This document shows, piece by piece, positions 1-19,924 of a stretch of 40,000 nucleotides of DNA (within the stretch, counting starts at the first letter, position 1; each line of letters starts with the position of its first letter). The translations under genes and the position numbers were made by a program. The stretch spans positions 1 through 40,000 of the forward strand of contig SEYY01023004.1 in the NCBI GenBank assembly GCA_009176605.1, given 5' to 3'. The notes beneath the pieces were generated by a model. It was not told the origin of the DNA and searched no databases. It saw only the letters and a list, made by a program, of their open reading frames with translations. Origin of the DNA: Armadillidium nasatum (Eukaryota > Arthropoda > Malacostraca > Isopoda > Armadillidiidae).

Positions 1-2872
<2,872 letters not shown>

Positions 2873-2929
2873 GAGGGAAGTAGGGCTCTTGAGGAGATGA
2901 GATTAAACTCCATTAGGTATATGGGGTGT

Positions 2930-4809
<1,880 letters not shown>

Positions 4810-4859
4810 TTATTGGCATTTACTTTGTAAAATGCTTTACTTTTTTAAAATAATAATAA

Positions 4860-4944
4860 TAAGTATGAGAATTTGAAGAGAAATTCCTCAATTCCGATTC
4901 CAATTGCTGATTCTCGATGCCGATTCATCGTATCATCACTAATA
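4860..4944. repeat. Small motif-rich element edge ending CATCACTAATATA
   Basis: Degenerate ATTCCGATTCC and GATGCCGATTC motifs end in CATCACTA, the reverse complement of the TAGTGATG terminus seen at 32503 and the right end seen at 38151. It marks the left boundary of the duplicated segment. Confidence 0.45.
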
Positions 4945-4990
4945 TATAATATATTGTCATTTTAGGTTCATACTTGCTGTTCCCAAAACT

Positions 4991-5137
4991 ATGTCTAACA
5001 ATTTTGATGGCAGAAGCAAACAGCTGAGTGGAGATTTTAGCATAACTTCTGATAGTACAAAAGGAGGAGAATTTTTTCAAAATGGTGAAAATGATTTCAC
5101 TAATCTTCACTTCAAAGAACAGAAAGAGAAATTATAG
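4991..5137 (+). pseudogene. Probable ancestral N-terminus of gene A, cut off by a 1-base frameshift
   Basis: The frame from ATG 4991 (MSNNFDGRSKQLSGDF...) is parallel to copy B and lies directly after the acceptor, so it is likely the original protein start. Around 5127-5131 copy A reads AGAGAAATTATAG where copy B reads AGATTATTATAG, one base fewer. This shifts copy A into the TAG at 5135. In copy B the same frame continues into YYSFHTLLEEYIKEEPED. If real, this segment now acts as an overlapping upstream reading frame for the 5082 start. Confidence 0.6.
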
Positions 5138-5840
5138 TTTTGACTCTCTGCTTGAAGAATATATTAAAGAGGAGCCGGAAGATGGTGACAGGTTGCAGGA
5201 ATATGAAGATAGCCATGAGTGTGGAAATGTTAAATTAGAACTCTTAGAAAATGGTAATGAAAATTCTAAATCTCCCCAAAGTTCTAATTATAGTAATGAA
5301 GAAAGTAGAATGAGTTTTGATAATAATTTCACCTCTGAGATGCCTACGCCTAAATCTGGTAATTACATTGATAATCAAGGCCTTATCATTGAAAATATGC
5401 TTAGACAGTCTCCGACTCTTATGACTGATAAGTGTCATATTCCACAACCTATTGATTTGTCAGTAAATAATAATTATAATAGTAATAATAATAGGTATTT
5501 TGAAGAACATGCAAGAGTACAAGCAGTAATACAAAATATTCCAAATGTACTTCCGTCCCTGCCACTAGGAATGCCTTTGCTCCTGAAGACTTTGCAGAAC
5601 AGTTTGCAACAAAAGCATCTCAATTCACTAGTTATGTGTCCAAGTAACAGTTTTGCTACATTTCATCAATTACTTCAACACAGCGTTAATATTGCTCACA
5701 TCTTAGGAAAACAAAAAAAAATGACAACTGAAGATGGTTATAGTAATTTGTCGGATATAAATTACCCTGAATTTAAGAATGAAAATGAGGAAGATTCGGA
5801 AGAGCTTTTTTGCATGGATGGAATTGCAAATGCTTCAAAG
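5082..5840 (+). CDS. Gene A, coding exon 1: acidic N-terminal module of a C2H2 zinc-finger protein
   Basis: This exon encodes about 253 residues, low-complexity and acidic, with no finger of its own. It is probably the regulatory half of a nuclear C2H2 protein. Visible motifs are IKEEPED at residues 28-34 (fits the SUMO acceptor pattern psi-K-x-E), PIDLS at 5448-5462 (matches the PxDLS CtBP-binding pattern), and a hydrophobic block (NVLPSLPLGMPLLLKTLQ) followed by a His/Gln/Leu-rich helix-like block. A splice acceptor TTTTAG lies at 4961-4965 and a donor AAG|GTTAGT at 5840/5841. The exon ends in phase 0 and joins exon 2 in frame. An upstream ATG at 4991 gives 48 codons that match copy B (SDSTKGGEFF...KEQK) but then hit a stop at 5135 because copy A carries one extra base near 5127-5131. 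Translation may instead start at 5082, or the extra base may be a sequence error. The start is uncertain; the body is well supported by conservation with copy B. Confidence 0.75.
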
Positions 5841-7312
5841 GTTAGTTGTTATCTTTTTTTTATGAGTCTTTGCCAAAGAGCAGATATAGGAATATGTTCT
5901 TAAAATGCTGAATAAAGATGCTTAATTTGTTAATAAAAGTTTCAGAATTGGTTTTAAATGGATAGAGGAGAGAGGGGTATGGAGTGACTTTTAATTGCTT
6001 TTATTTTCTCTCCTTCGTTTGGTCAAGATTAATTTTCTTTGTTAGTTTAAATTGACAATAAAAAATCCTTCCACTGCCTTTGAAGATTTCGTATTTTATC
6101 TTTACTAAAAATATTCCTGTTGTATTTCAGAAACAATTAGATGCTTTTCTTAATTTATTATTATTTTATGCATTTTTCATATAGAACTAAATTTTTTAAA
6201 AATTAACATATAAATGTATTAATCATTCAGATCTGAAAATGTTTTCAGTGTAGTTTAGAGAAATTTTTACTATGATTCTTTCCATATTTCAAAATCTTTA
6301 AGAACATCAGATTTATATCTTAAAACTATTATCCTATAATTGGCTTCTTGCTTTTCATTGTTTTTGATCTTATATTTGCATGTAATATTCATCCTTTTCT
6401 CTTGTTCTATATCTCTTAGTTTTTAGTTCTGAAGCGAAGAGGATACTGATTTAAAATCTTTTAAAATTTAAATACTCATATTGCTTGTACACTTAGTGAA
6501 ATATATGATAGAATATTTCATGTACTGGGAATGCAATTCGTGTATGTATATATCTATTGTATATTTGTAAATTTGTTTTTTGAAACGATAAAACATTTTG
6601 CTATGTATTTTAATTTAAAAAAATTCCAGTTTTACAGCAAATGAAATATGATTTTGAAGTTATGTAAAATAGCGATATAATAAATTTATTACTAATATCT
6701 TTTTTTAATTTGTATTATTTGCGGGACCTGACCCATCTGCCTCCTACTAACAGCACCGCCTATGCATTATGAAGATTAATTTTTAGAATAGTTAAACATT
6801 TGGCTTTATCAAATGGTTTGTCAGTAAATAATAATAAAGAAAATTTTATGCATTAACTCTGTAGTTCAGACAATAATATTTTCTTATTAAATGCTTTCAT
6901 TCACCCAAAACTTATTCAAAGCTAAATTATTTCTCTTGTTTTTACTATCAAAATTGGTCTTTAGCCTTCCATTCTTTTATTAAGATTGATAACTATTCTT
7001 TGATGAATGTGCAGCACATAACTGTGATTGCTGTTAAGTTTACTTCATTTTCTCATGGTTACAGCTTCTCTATTTTTGTAAATTGTATATACCTGAGAAT
7101 AATATTTTATTGAGAAAAATGAACATGTAAAAAGTAGGAATAAGAAACCATAATAGAGTTTTTATTATTGTTCTAAACTGGTTTGGTTGGTATAAGATAT
7201 GCTTTTGTTTTTAGCTTTACATAATCATTATTATTTTTACAATGCATTTTTATACATTGTATTGGTAATTTTTATAAGTGCATTGAGTAATTTCTTGAAT
7301 ATTATTTTTCAG
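5841..7312 (+). other. Intron of gene A
   Basis: GTTAGT donor at 5841 and a pyrimidine-rich ATTATTTTTCAG acceptor ending at 7312. The intron is AT-rich with no independent gene. It is largely shared with copy B (39030-40000), so the duplication included non-coding sequence and was not a processed copy. Confidence 0.75.
5911..5937 (+). terminator. Twin AATAAA signals just inside the gene A intron
   Basis: AATAAA occurs at 5911-5916 and 5932-5937. Reading through the donor adds about 20 codons and stops at 5901-5903, so both signals fall within 35 bp after that stop. The arrangement would suit an intronic polyadenylation isoform lacking zinc fingers. Both signals are kept in copy B (39103-39108, 39124-39129). 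Use is unproven. Confidence 0.35.
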
Positions 7313-8302
7313 AATGGAAATGGAGAGTTGAAAAGTGTGTTAAATATAAAAGAAAGTCCATCTTCATTACCAACAGAATTTGACAAAACGGACTCGGACG
7401 AATCAAAGTTATTCAAATGCCCAACGTGTTCAAAACAGTTTCTTACAAAAAGCCGTCTTACTAAGCACCTTTTAACTCATTCTGAGCAGTGTTACAGTTG
7501 CTCTCATTGCGATTTCACAACTAAGAGGAAAGATTACCTTCGTGTGCATGAGTTAAATCATCTCGAGACGAAAATGTACAAATGCTCAAAATGTAACTTT
7601 GGTACAAATGTCAGAAGCCGTTTAAAAATACACGAAAATATTCACTCTGAAGAGAAGTCCTTTAAATGCGCATCGTGTCCTTATATGACTTCGAGGAAGG
7701 ATAATCTCAAATTGCACGAGTTAAATCATTTAGAAACAAAACGGTTCAAATGTGATCATTGTGGGTACGCTTCTAATAATAAACGAAATTTAAAGGAACA
7801 TCTTATGAATCATTTGGACTTAAAATTGTTTAAATGTTCTGACTGTCCTTATGAAACAAATAAAAAAGGAAACTTAAAGTTACACCAAGTTAAACATGTA
7901 CCCAAAATTCCTAAAGGAATTATTCCCCCTACCTTTAGTGGAAATCCGCTCCCTAATACTATTATCCATACAGACATAACATCTAATGCAATTGAAACTG
8001 CAGACACAACTTCTAGTCCTATTATTAACCCTTTTATTCTTAGTAGCATTATTGCCAACTCCGTAATTCATCAAAACACAATTTCTAACACTGAAACTTC
8101 CAGAGAACCTCTCGCGAACTTGGCCATCTCTGAAGACCTTCCATCTTATCCTACTAAATCTGAAGAACCTATCTCTGACCCTGAAAACCCTGTACTTAAC
8201 CCTTATAGTTTTAAAAACCTTGTCAATGACGAGGATAATTCTCAAGACCCTTTAATGAATACTCCTTGTAAAGAATATCTCTCAAGATCTGTTTCAAATT
8301 GA
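7313..8302 (+). CDS. Gene A, coding exon 2: six C2H2 zinc fingers and Ser/Thr/Pro/Asn-rich tail
   Basis: This is the terminal coding exon, 329 residues, read in phase 0 after the CAG acceptor at 7310-7312. After a short acidic linker (TDSDESKLFKC) come six consecutive C2H2 fingers of the C-x2-C-x12-H-x3-H type, starting FKCPTCSKQF, YSCSHCDFTT, YKCSKCNFGT, FKCASCPYMT, FKCDHCGYAS and FKCSDCPYET. Linkers are of the type NHLETKxFKC, not the common TGEKP. The final 120 residues form a disordered tail with recurring Asn-Pro and Thr/Ser motifs, ending at TGA 8300-8302. A polyadenylation signal follows at 8650. The expected role is sequence-specific DNA binding in the nucleus; no target can be named. 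Fingers 4-6 resemble those of the minus-strand gene at 21259-22401, so the two genes look like members of one family. The Met at 7199 lies inside the intron and is not a start. Confidence 0.88.
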   Translation, partial: NGNGELKSVLNIKESPSSLPTEFDKTDSDESKLFKCPTCSKQFLTKSRLTKHLLTHSEQCYSCSHCDFTTKRKDYLRVHELNHLETKMYKCSKCNFGTNVRSRLKIHENIHSEEKSFKCASCPYMTSRKDNLKLHELNHLETKRFKCDHCGYASNNKRNLKEHLMNHLDLKLFKCSDCPYETNKKGNLKLHQVKHVPKIPKGIIPPTFSGNPLPNTIIHTDITSNAIETADTTSSPIINPFILSSIIANSVIHQNTISNTETSREPLANLAISEDLPSYPTKSEEPISDPENPVLNPYSFKNLVNDEDNSQDPLMNTPCKEYLSRSVSN

Positions 8303-8649
8303 AGTAGGAGAAATGTTATATAAATTTATTATTTACTTTGTATACTGTGTATATAAAATGTTCAGTTAATTGAGATTACAAATTGTTGTAATAGAAGAGT
8401 TATTAATTGGTTATAAGAGCAGATCTTAAATAGGTCACAGCGAAAGCTTCCATATAACAAATATTTGATAAGGAATAGTAATTTTTTTTTCATTAATATA
8501 TATAATTTGGCTTATGAAGCATATTTTCTGAGTGAAGTACAGGAGCGGAGTCATTGGGTAACTATCCTACTTAAGTATATATATAGTTTTAAAATCTTGG
8601 AATAATGAAGGTTTTAGATAAAATGTATTGGTTAAAAAGTCTAAGGCTG

Positions 8650-8655
8650 AATAAA
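8650..8655 (+). terminator. AATAAA polyadenylation signal, gene A
   Basis: AATAAA lies about 350 bp after the gene A stop codon in otherwise non-coding AT-rich sequence (8303-8748), which I take as the 3' untranslated region. Confidence 0.4.
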
Positions 8656-8745
8656 GACTGTCCTATCATGCTAGAAAGAACCACACATAGGTAAATATTT
8701 TGTCTGCAATGTCAGGTTGATCTTGTGATTGGCATTATAGACACT

Positions 8746-8922
<177 letters not shown>

Positions 8923-9074
8923 TTTATTTAATTTAATTTATATTATATTTTATATTATTATTATTATTATTTTTTTGTAAAGTTTATACTTTTGTTTATT
9001 TTAAAAGTGTTTAATTTCGTTTGTTTTAAAACATCTTTCTCATTCTGAGAGCTAGTCATTATTTCTTTATTATT

Positions 9075-11700
<2,626 letters not shown>

Positions 11701-11742
11701 TAGTCTTACCTCCATCTTACCCAATCAAAACAGATTTTATTT

Positions 11743-12312
<570 letters not shown>

Positions 12313-12379
12313 TTCCAAAAGAAACCCTAGAGGTGGAAGCAGAAGTGATGACTTTGTCCCTGCTGATGGAAATTCTCAT

Positions 12380-13412
12380 GTACCCCGTATTCAGGGCCCC
12401 GCTTCCTCGACCTTATACTCTAATAGAACACGTCTACCACAACGGGTTTTATTGGTAGTTTTCTGGGGTTGAGAGTTCTGCATTCGCTTTCCTCGAATTA
12501 CGTCAACAAGAACTCCTGCAGTTTGCATTCATCATCTGTGCGAAATGAGTTTGTCCGTCCCCTGCTGTATGTTAAGGCGTACAATCTTTAATAAAAGCAG
12601 ATTCACACCTGGTACAGTTCAGGGATTCCTTTATGTTCCATAAGGAAGTACACACAGGGTCTACACGCAGTTACATCGATGCTTCCAAAACAAACGTGGG
12701 AGTGGAAGCTTCGACTGTATTTCCTGACATCACTGTATACCACACCTCGCCTGTTTCTTCGTCCGTGTTCTTAACCGAACTGATAGCGGTGTCTATGTCA
12801 GTGAACAGAATAAGCAACTGCAGTTGCTTATACCATAATTTTCAGACTCCAGAGGCACTCTCCAAGCGTTGCTTTGCCATTCATCACAAACCCCTTTGAT
12901 CTCTGCCGTCCAGCGGTTCATCCGCTAGTTGCATGTGAAAAAGAAAAGAATTACGTTTTGTTGGGTCTCTTTCAATGTTAGTGTTTTCCAGGTAACGAGC
13001 AGAATAGGTGGTCAAAAGCGAAGTATCCTACAGGGTTGTATGTAAACAGTATTTTTCACCTGAATTACAACTCTGTCATCTCGGATTTTTCCAGGCGTTG
13101 AGCAGAGGGGGAACGTGGTGCTGAACTACAAAGCTTTAAAACGCTTATTGATTACTGGTCATTTTGCAGAAATCTGGAAGCATTCTAGCCCGATTACATA
13201 CTGGACATACCAATCCACTCATTAAGTCCCAGTTTGCTGCTCTAATTGTCCTCTTTCTGCTTGTTTATATGTTTGTGGATTGCGAGGTTTGGAGCAAATA
13301 CCTCTCTTTCTTAGATATTGTAACAGAGAAAATGTGGTTTTTAGTGATAAAAAATATTAAATTTTCTTCTCTTCTTTTCAGTGTAATTTCCACACAACCA
13401 AAACCTCTTTAG
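12380..13412 (+). mobile_element. Decayed LINE fragment with RNase H domain
   Basis: A plus-strand remnant of a LINE that carried an RNase H domain after RT. The start of RNase H is clear at 12690-12790 (SYIDASKTNVGVEASTVF, then SSVFLTELIAVSMSV), including the first catalytic Asp of the DAS motif. After frameshifts, debris of a conserved ITFCW stretch follows at about 12950, and ILARLHTGHTNPL at about 13180, which matches the RLxTGHT block that follows RNase H in such elements. The HC-type cysteine block is eroded. Stops are frequent; the element is dead. The family is more R1/I-like than jockey-like, by inference. Confidence 0.68.
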
Positions 13413-14530
13413 TAAACCATTCATGTCTCAGGTCTCTATTCTTGAAATGAGTTCTCGTGATATTTACTTTGAAGAGTCAATGTCTGTAACTACGTAAGCT
13501 TCAGAGAATTTGAGACACCTTTAATATTTTTTTTTAACTGAACGGTTAATCCATTTCTTATACATTGTATTGTTCATATTTTATTAAAGGATGGCTTTTA
13601 CTACTGTAATTCTACTCGAAATAGTCGTCTAGTGGTGGCTTTCTTATGCCAATTTGCTCAGGTGCAAAATTGTTTCATCACTTTTCTTATAATATTGTAA
13701 AATGGACTGTTTAAATTATTTAGTAAAAGGTTTGTTTGCTTGATACCATATTAAAAGTTGAGTTGTAGACCTTTAAGTGTTCTGCATACTTTTGCTGAAT
13801 GAAACTTTAGAGAACATTTTGTGTACACCGAATTATGTAATTGACGACGGGTAGACACGGCGTTGTTTACAGAATTGCTCTGCAGACCAATTGGTGAGGA
13901 ATGCGTGCAACTTCCTACAGAGAGCGATTATTTTATAAAGTGCATCATTTGACAGCCTATGATTCAGTTTTTATATTCTGGCACTTCTATATTTTAGCCA
14001 CTTTCTATTCGATCACTTCTGTCAAAGATTTTAGGTATACTAAAAGACTCCGTAATTCCTTATCTTAGACACGAAAAATTCCGATTTTATGAACGAAAAT
14101 GATTTCATTCTCTTAAGACTTTTGCATCCTCCGGAGTTAAAAGATATTTGGATGTAAATAATAATTAAACCTATATTGCTGCTTATATTTCTATCTCTAC
14201 ATTTGTATATAATTTTTATTTTAAAAGTTGTGAATTTTAATTGCAATATGATTTAAAAAGGAAAACATATAGGCATATAAGAACAAAAAACCAAGATGAA
14301 AGTTAAACGAGTCTGTCAAAGACTAAGAATTTAAGATAACCAGTCACCAATTCTTTTTTTTCTTTCTTTTTAAATAACTGAAAAGACCTTAAGAGTGTGT
14401 TCCAGTCCTGCGTACATTTAAGAGGATAATAATATACAAATGACGTCTACCGTACTCACTCAACTGCACCCAATAAGGTTAAAATGCATCTCTTATAATA
14501 GAAACGGAATCATTTATATTTATGTAGGGC
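13413..14530. other. Gene-free stretch, nothing recognised
   Basis: No frame or element could be supported on either strand. Confidence 0.35.
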
Positions 14531-14990
14531 GCAAATCATTTATATAGACCGATTTTGAAAAATATTTCATACAGCTACTATAGTCATTACAACCCAAGGC
14601 ATATTCCAAAAATTAACTATTGTTACTGAAGTACTTATTTTGAGAAAATACTTCTTCAGTAACCAAATGTCCCTTTTTTATTTCCTATTATGACCTCTAA
14701 TTCTCCTATAAAGAACTTTCCTCAACAAAGTCGAAAGAAGTAATAATTATAAACCTGAATCAAATCTCGCCTAAATATCTTTCAACAGAAAACCTGCCCA
14801 GTTCCTTGAAACTTAACTTGTAAACCACAAATCATCCATGTAGTTCTACGTTGAACTACTTAGAGTAATTCTTTGTATGCCTTTTCTTTGGTAAACTAAA
14901 CTAGGGCAAAATATTCAATTAATGACGTTATAGGGCTACCTCGATCATTCATCTTGTAACCTGCATTACTATTAATACCCAAAATGTTTA
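14530..14990 (-). mobile_element. CR1/L2-like LINE 3' fragment, heavily decayed
   Basis: On the minus strand the typical C-terminal signature of CR1/L2-type RT polyproteins is readable through frameshifts: VQRRTTWMICGL (about 14850), RRDLIQVYNYY (about 14770), RIRGHNRK (about 14690), KKYFLKISTSVTIVNFWN (about 14650-14600), then VVMTIVAV and a FQNRSI end. It is distinct from the jockey-like families in this window. Decay is advanced. Confidence 0.6.
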
Positions 14991-17030
<2,040 letters not shown>

Positions 17031-17605
17031 AAGTGTTATAAACAAGTAGTTAATTTTCCACTTTATATTATTTTAATCAAAAATACATAACAATGTTATT
17101 TAAATTTTTATCTTATTACAAAAAGTTAAATTATTAAAAGTTTAAATTATATTATTAATAAGTAAAAAAATTACTAATTAATATTTATTTAAATATTATT
17201 ATTAATTTTAAATACATAAAAATAGAAATTGTCAATAACTTATATAAATAACAAATATTAATAATAAAAATATATTATAAAAAGTTAATAAAAATGTTAT
17301 TCCTAAATTGTGATATCGTTTTAATTATTATAATTGTTTTATGCATTATATTTTGGAGGGAAAAAGAATTATTGATGTTATCATATATTTGTAACAAATA
17401 TTTTCTAAATAAAACTTTTACATTCATTTAATTATATATTATTTTATTACTAATTTTAAATAAATAAAAATTAATTTTATTAATTGAATTAAAAGAATAT
17501 TTGATCATTTAATTTTACATTTCTTAATTACTTAAAATCATTTTCTTTGTTTCAAAAAAGAAAACTAATTTAATTTTTAGGGCAACTTATTTATCACTTC
17601 ACTAT
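17031..17605. repeat. AT-rich direct repeat, copy 1 (pairs with 18665-19505)
   Basis: At least 17220-17605 aligns by eye with 19163-19506 in the same orientation. Shared landmarks are TGTTATTCCTAAAT, GGAAAAAGAATTATTGAT, TTTACATTT-TTAATTACTT and AACTTATTTA-CACTTCAC. An outer part (17050-17130) resembles 18670-18770 through ATTACAAAAAGTTAAATTATTA. The pair frames a 1.06-kb GC-richer block, so it could be an LTR pair or spacers of a tandem array. Confidence 0.65.
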
Positions 17606-18660
17606 ATATTACTTCTCTGCCTCGACACGAAGTTAACATCTATCTGGAAGCGCACTCTTCGAAGGGGATTTCTTCTGTTAGTAGGAACCGCTGGAAATAG
17701 AGGTGTTTCTGTAGTGGAAATATCAGGTACATCAAGGATAGGAACATTGATAGCTTTTACTGTTACCGAAAAATGCGGGACAAAAGTGTCTGTTACGATG
17801 TTTCCTTCCTTTTGTATTTGTGGACGATTATTCTTTGTTTGCAGAAATAAGCGGTTTGAGTAGTATGAAGAGTCACTTGCGAAGTTAGTTGTTAAATGTA
17901 GAGTCTTTGTAGATTGTATCTTATAACTTCTTTGCAACAGAAATCCAAAGGGACAAATTGACCATAAAACATCTGGTGTAAAATTGCTCCAATAGGCTCA
18001 TGTGTAAGTTAAGTTAAGTTGAATTGAATTGAGCCAGAAGAATGGAAGAGCTGGTAAATGATGTTAGGTTTCTTGAGAAGCAGCGTTTTAATGGAAGTAC
18101 GTGGTCCTTGTATTAGTTTATTCTTGTTGTAAGGACAAGAATCTACGTTGGAATGGAGGTAATAGAGAAGGTGGGCGGCTCCATTCTTGCAGCAGAGATT
18201 ACTTTGTTTTTCTCCTGTTCTTGAGACTGCTGTTGGTCGGAAGAAGCCATGATGACGGGCCAGCGTAGTCCTTGTTGTCCAGTAAAATTGGATACACTCC
18301 TAGGGTTACCAATTTAATGAGACACCCATGACGTCCAAATGTTGAAGTGAGTTCGACTGATAGGCAGTTTGGACGAATCTCTGGGTTAGTAAGTTGGCTG
18401 GAAGGTCGAACTTGTAAATGATCACCCAGTTCGCAGTCAGCTGCCTCAGTTGTGTATTGACGTTTCGAGGGAATGGCAAAGGAAGGTAGCAGCTATTTCT
18501 TGATCTCCGGATAGTTGTTTATGAGCCTCTTGCTGTGTTAGATTGTCGAGGACATAAGAAAACTGTCAAGCTATCTATATACAGTTCTTGGAGGTGGCTC
18601 TTCTGTGGGGACTACTACTTCTGCTGGTGTTTCTGTTTCTTTCTTCCTTCTGACTAAAGT
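17602..18660 (-). pseudogene. Unrecognised coding-like block between AT-rich direct repeats (block 2)
   Basis: On the minus strand this block has few stops over about 350 codons, in contrast to its flanks. The final 111 codons (17937-17602) are open to the stop, with an end rich in Pro, Thr and Arg (TNRRNPLRRVRFQID). Upstream, VNTQLRQLTANWVIIYKFDL and related stretches are readable at 18460-18330, with two in-frame stops near 18290-18310. The upstream edge (TLVRRKKETETPAEVVV) is Glu/Thr/Pro-rich like block 1. I do not recognise the protein. Candidates are the body of an LTR-type or other mobile element, or a captured sequence; I see no diagnostic motif for either. Confidence 0.4.
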
Positions 18661-18664
18661 GAAC

Positions 18665-19505
18665 GTTGTCCACTTTTTATTTTATTTACTTTTTTTTATT
18701 CATTAAAAATTACATAAACTCATTATTATTATTTTTTATTTTATTACAAAAAGTTAAATTATTATATAAAATAATTGTTGCTTTGTTCTTTTATGATGAT
18801 GAAAAAATAATTTGATCGGAAAGATTGGTATTTTATTGTTAGTTTTATTATTAATTTAAAAATAAGTCTTTTTTTTACAATTTTTGCGCTTCACCGCAAG
18901 TAATTTTTGCCAAAGAAAATTTAAAATTAATTTATTTCACTCAAATTCTCTATTTAATGTTAAAGATGTGGATCGTTGAAAATGAATTGTGAATATAATT
19001 TCTGTTGGTTTCATAAGAATATTTTAAATGAAACTGATGCAGTGAGATGTTTTCAGAAATACAAAATTACTATTGAAAATAAATCATTTTTTTAATTAGG
19101 TTAGGATAAGTTAGGTTAGGTTAGGTTAGGTTTAGTTAGATTAGGTTAGGTTAGGTTGCTTAAAAATAGAAATATTAATAACAAATATTAATAATAAAAA
19201 TATATATAAAAAGTAAATAAAAATGTTATTCCTAAATATGTGATATTGTTTTAGTTATTATAATTATCTTATGGATTTATATTTTGGATGGAAAAAGAAT
19301 TATTGATTTCATATTATATTTTTAACATTTTTTCTTAATAAAACGAACATTTTTAAATTCATTAAATTATTACATATTATTATTATTAATAGAGTTAAAA
19401 AGAATTTTTGATCATTAAATTTTACATTTGTTAATTACTTGAAATCATTTTCATTGTTACAAAAAAGAAAACATTTATTTTTAGGGTAACTTATTTACCA
19501 CTTCA
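18665..19505. repeat. AT-rich direct repeat, copy 2, containing TTAGG block
   Basis: This pairs with 17031-17605. It is longer, because it contains additional sequence around 18780-19160 including the TTAGG tract. It ends at ACTTATTTACCACTTCAC, matching the end of copy 1, and then enters an A-rich/TA tract. Confidence 0.62.
19096..19158 (+). repeat. Interstitial TTAGG telomere-type repeat
   Basis: About nine to ten TTAGGT/TTAGG units in 60 bp with a few variants (TTAGGATAAG, TTTAGTTAGA). TTAGG is the usual telomere unit of insects and crustaceans; here it is short, degenerate and internal. Confidence 0.85.
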
Positions 19506-19523
19506 CAAAAAAATAAATAAATA

Positions 19524-19706
<183 letters not shown>

Positions 19707-19924
19707 GACCCTTGAATCACTAATTCAATAATTGCAAAGCTTCTGACAATAAACCTTCTGTATTGGTATTTTTATGTTTTTGATATCTTATTAAATTAAT
19801 TAGTTCTTAGGGTAAGATTAGAGTAAGAACCAGGGCTGATGAAATTCAATTATCCTTCAACCTTTTTGATCTTTTTCTGGTTTTTGAGTCCAGGATGTTA
19901 ATTTCAAAATGAAACCAGTCCTTA

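Larger units (their letters stand above)
4934..6793 (+). repeat. Segmental duplication, copy A (pairs with 38151-40000)
   Basis: This stretch covers the intron end, the whole first coding exon and most of the following intron of gene A. It matches 38151-40000 in direct orientation, about 33.2 kb apart. Similarity begins at CATCACTAATATATAATATA and still holds at the window's last base (which equals about 6793 here), so the true length is unknown. Differences are scattered substitutions, small indels, a 27-bp deletion in copy B and a roughly 20-bp intronic insertion in copy B. Confidence 0.93.

Noticed and set aside
7199..7312. Protein start at ATG 7199
   Set aside because: It lies in the intron upstream of the acceptor at 7312 and encodes a hydrophobic AT-rich stretch; the phase-0 splice from exon 1 explains the frame better.
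7400..7900. Gene A as hunchback or another named developmental zinc-finger gene
   Set aside because: The fingers are a generic C2H2 array with TK-type linkers and I see no finger-specific signature of hunchback; naming it would be guessing.
17602..18660. An endogenous virus insertion near TTAGG repeats
   Set aside because: Insertion of large DNA viruses near telomere repeats is known in decapods, but no viral motif is recognisable here, so I left the block unassigned.
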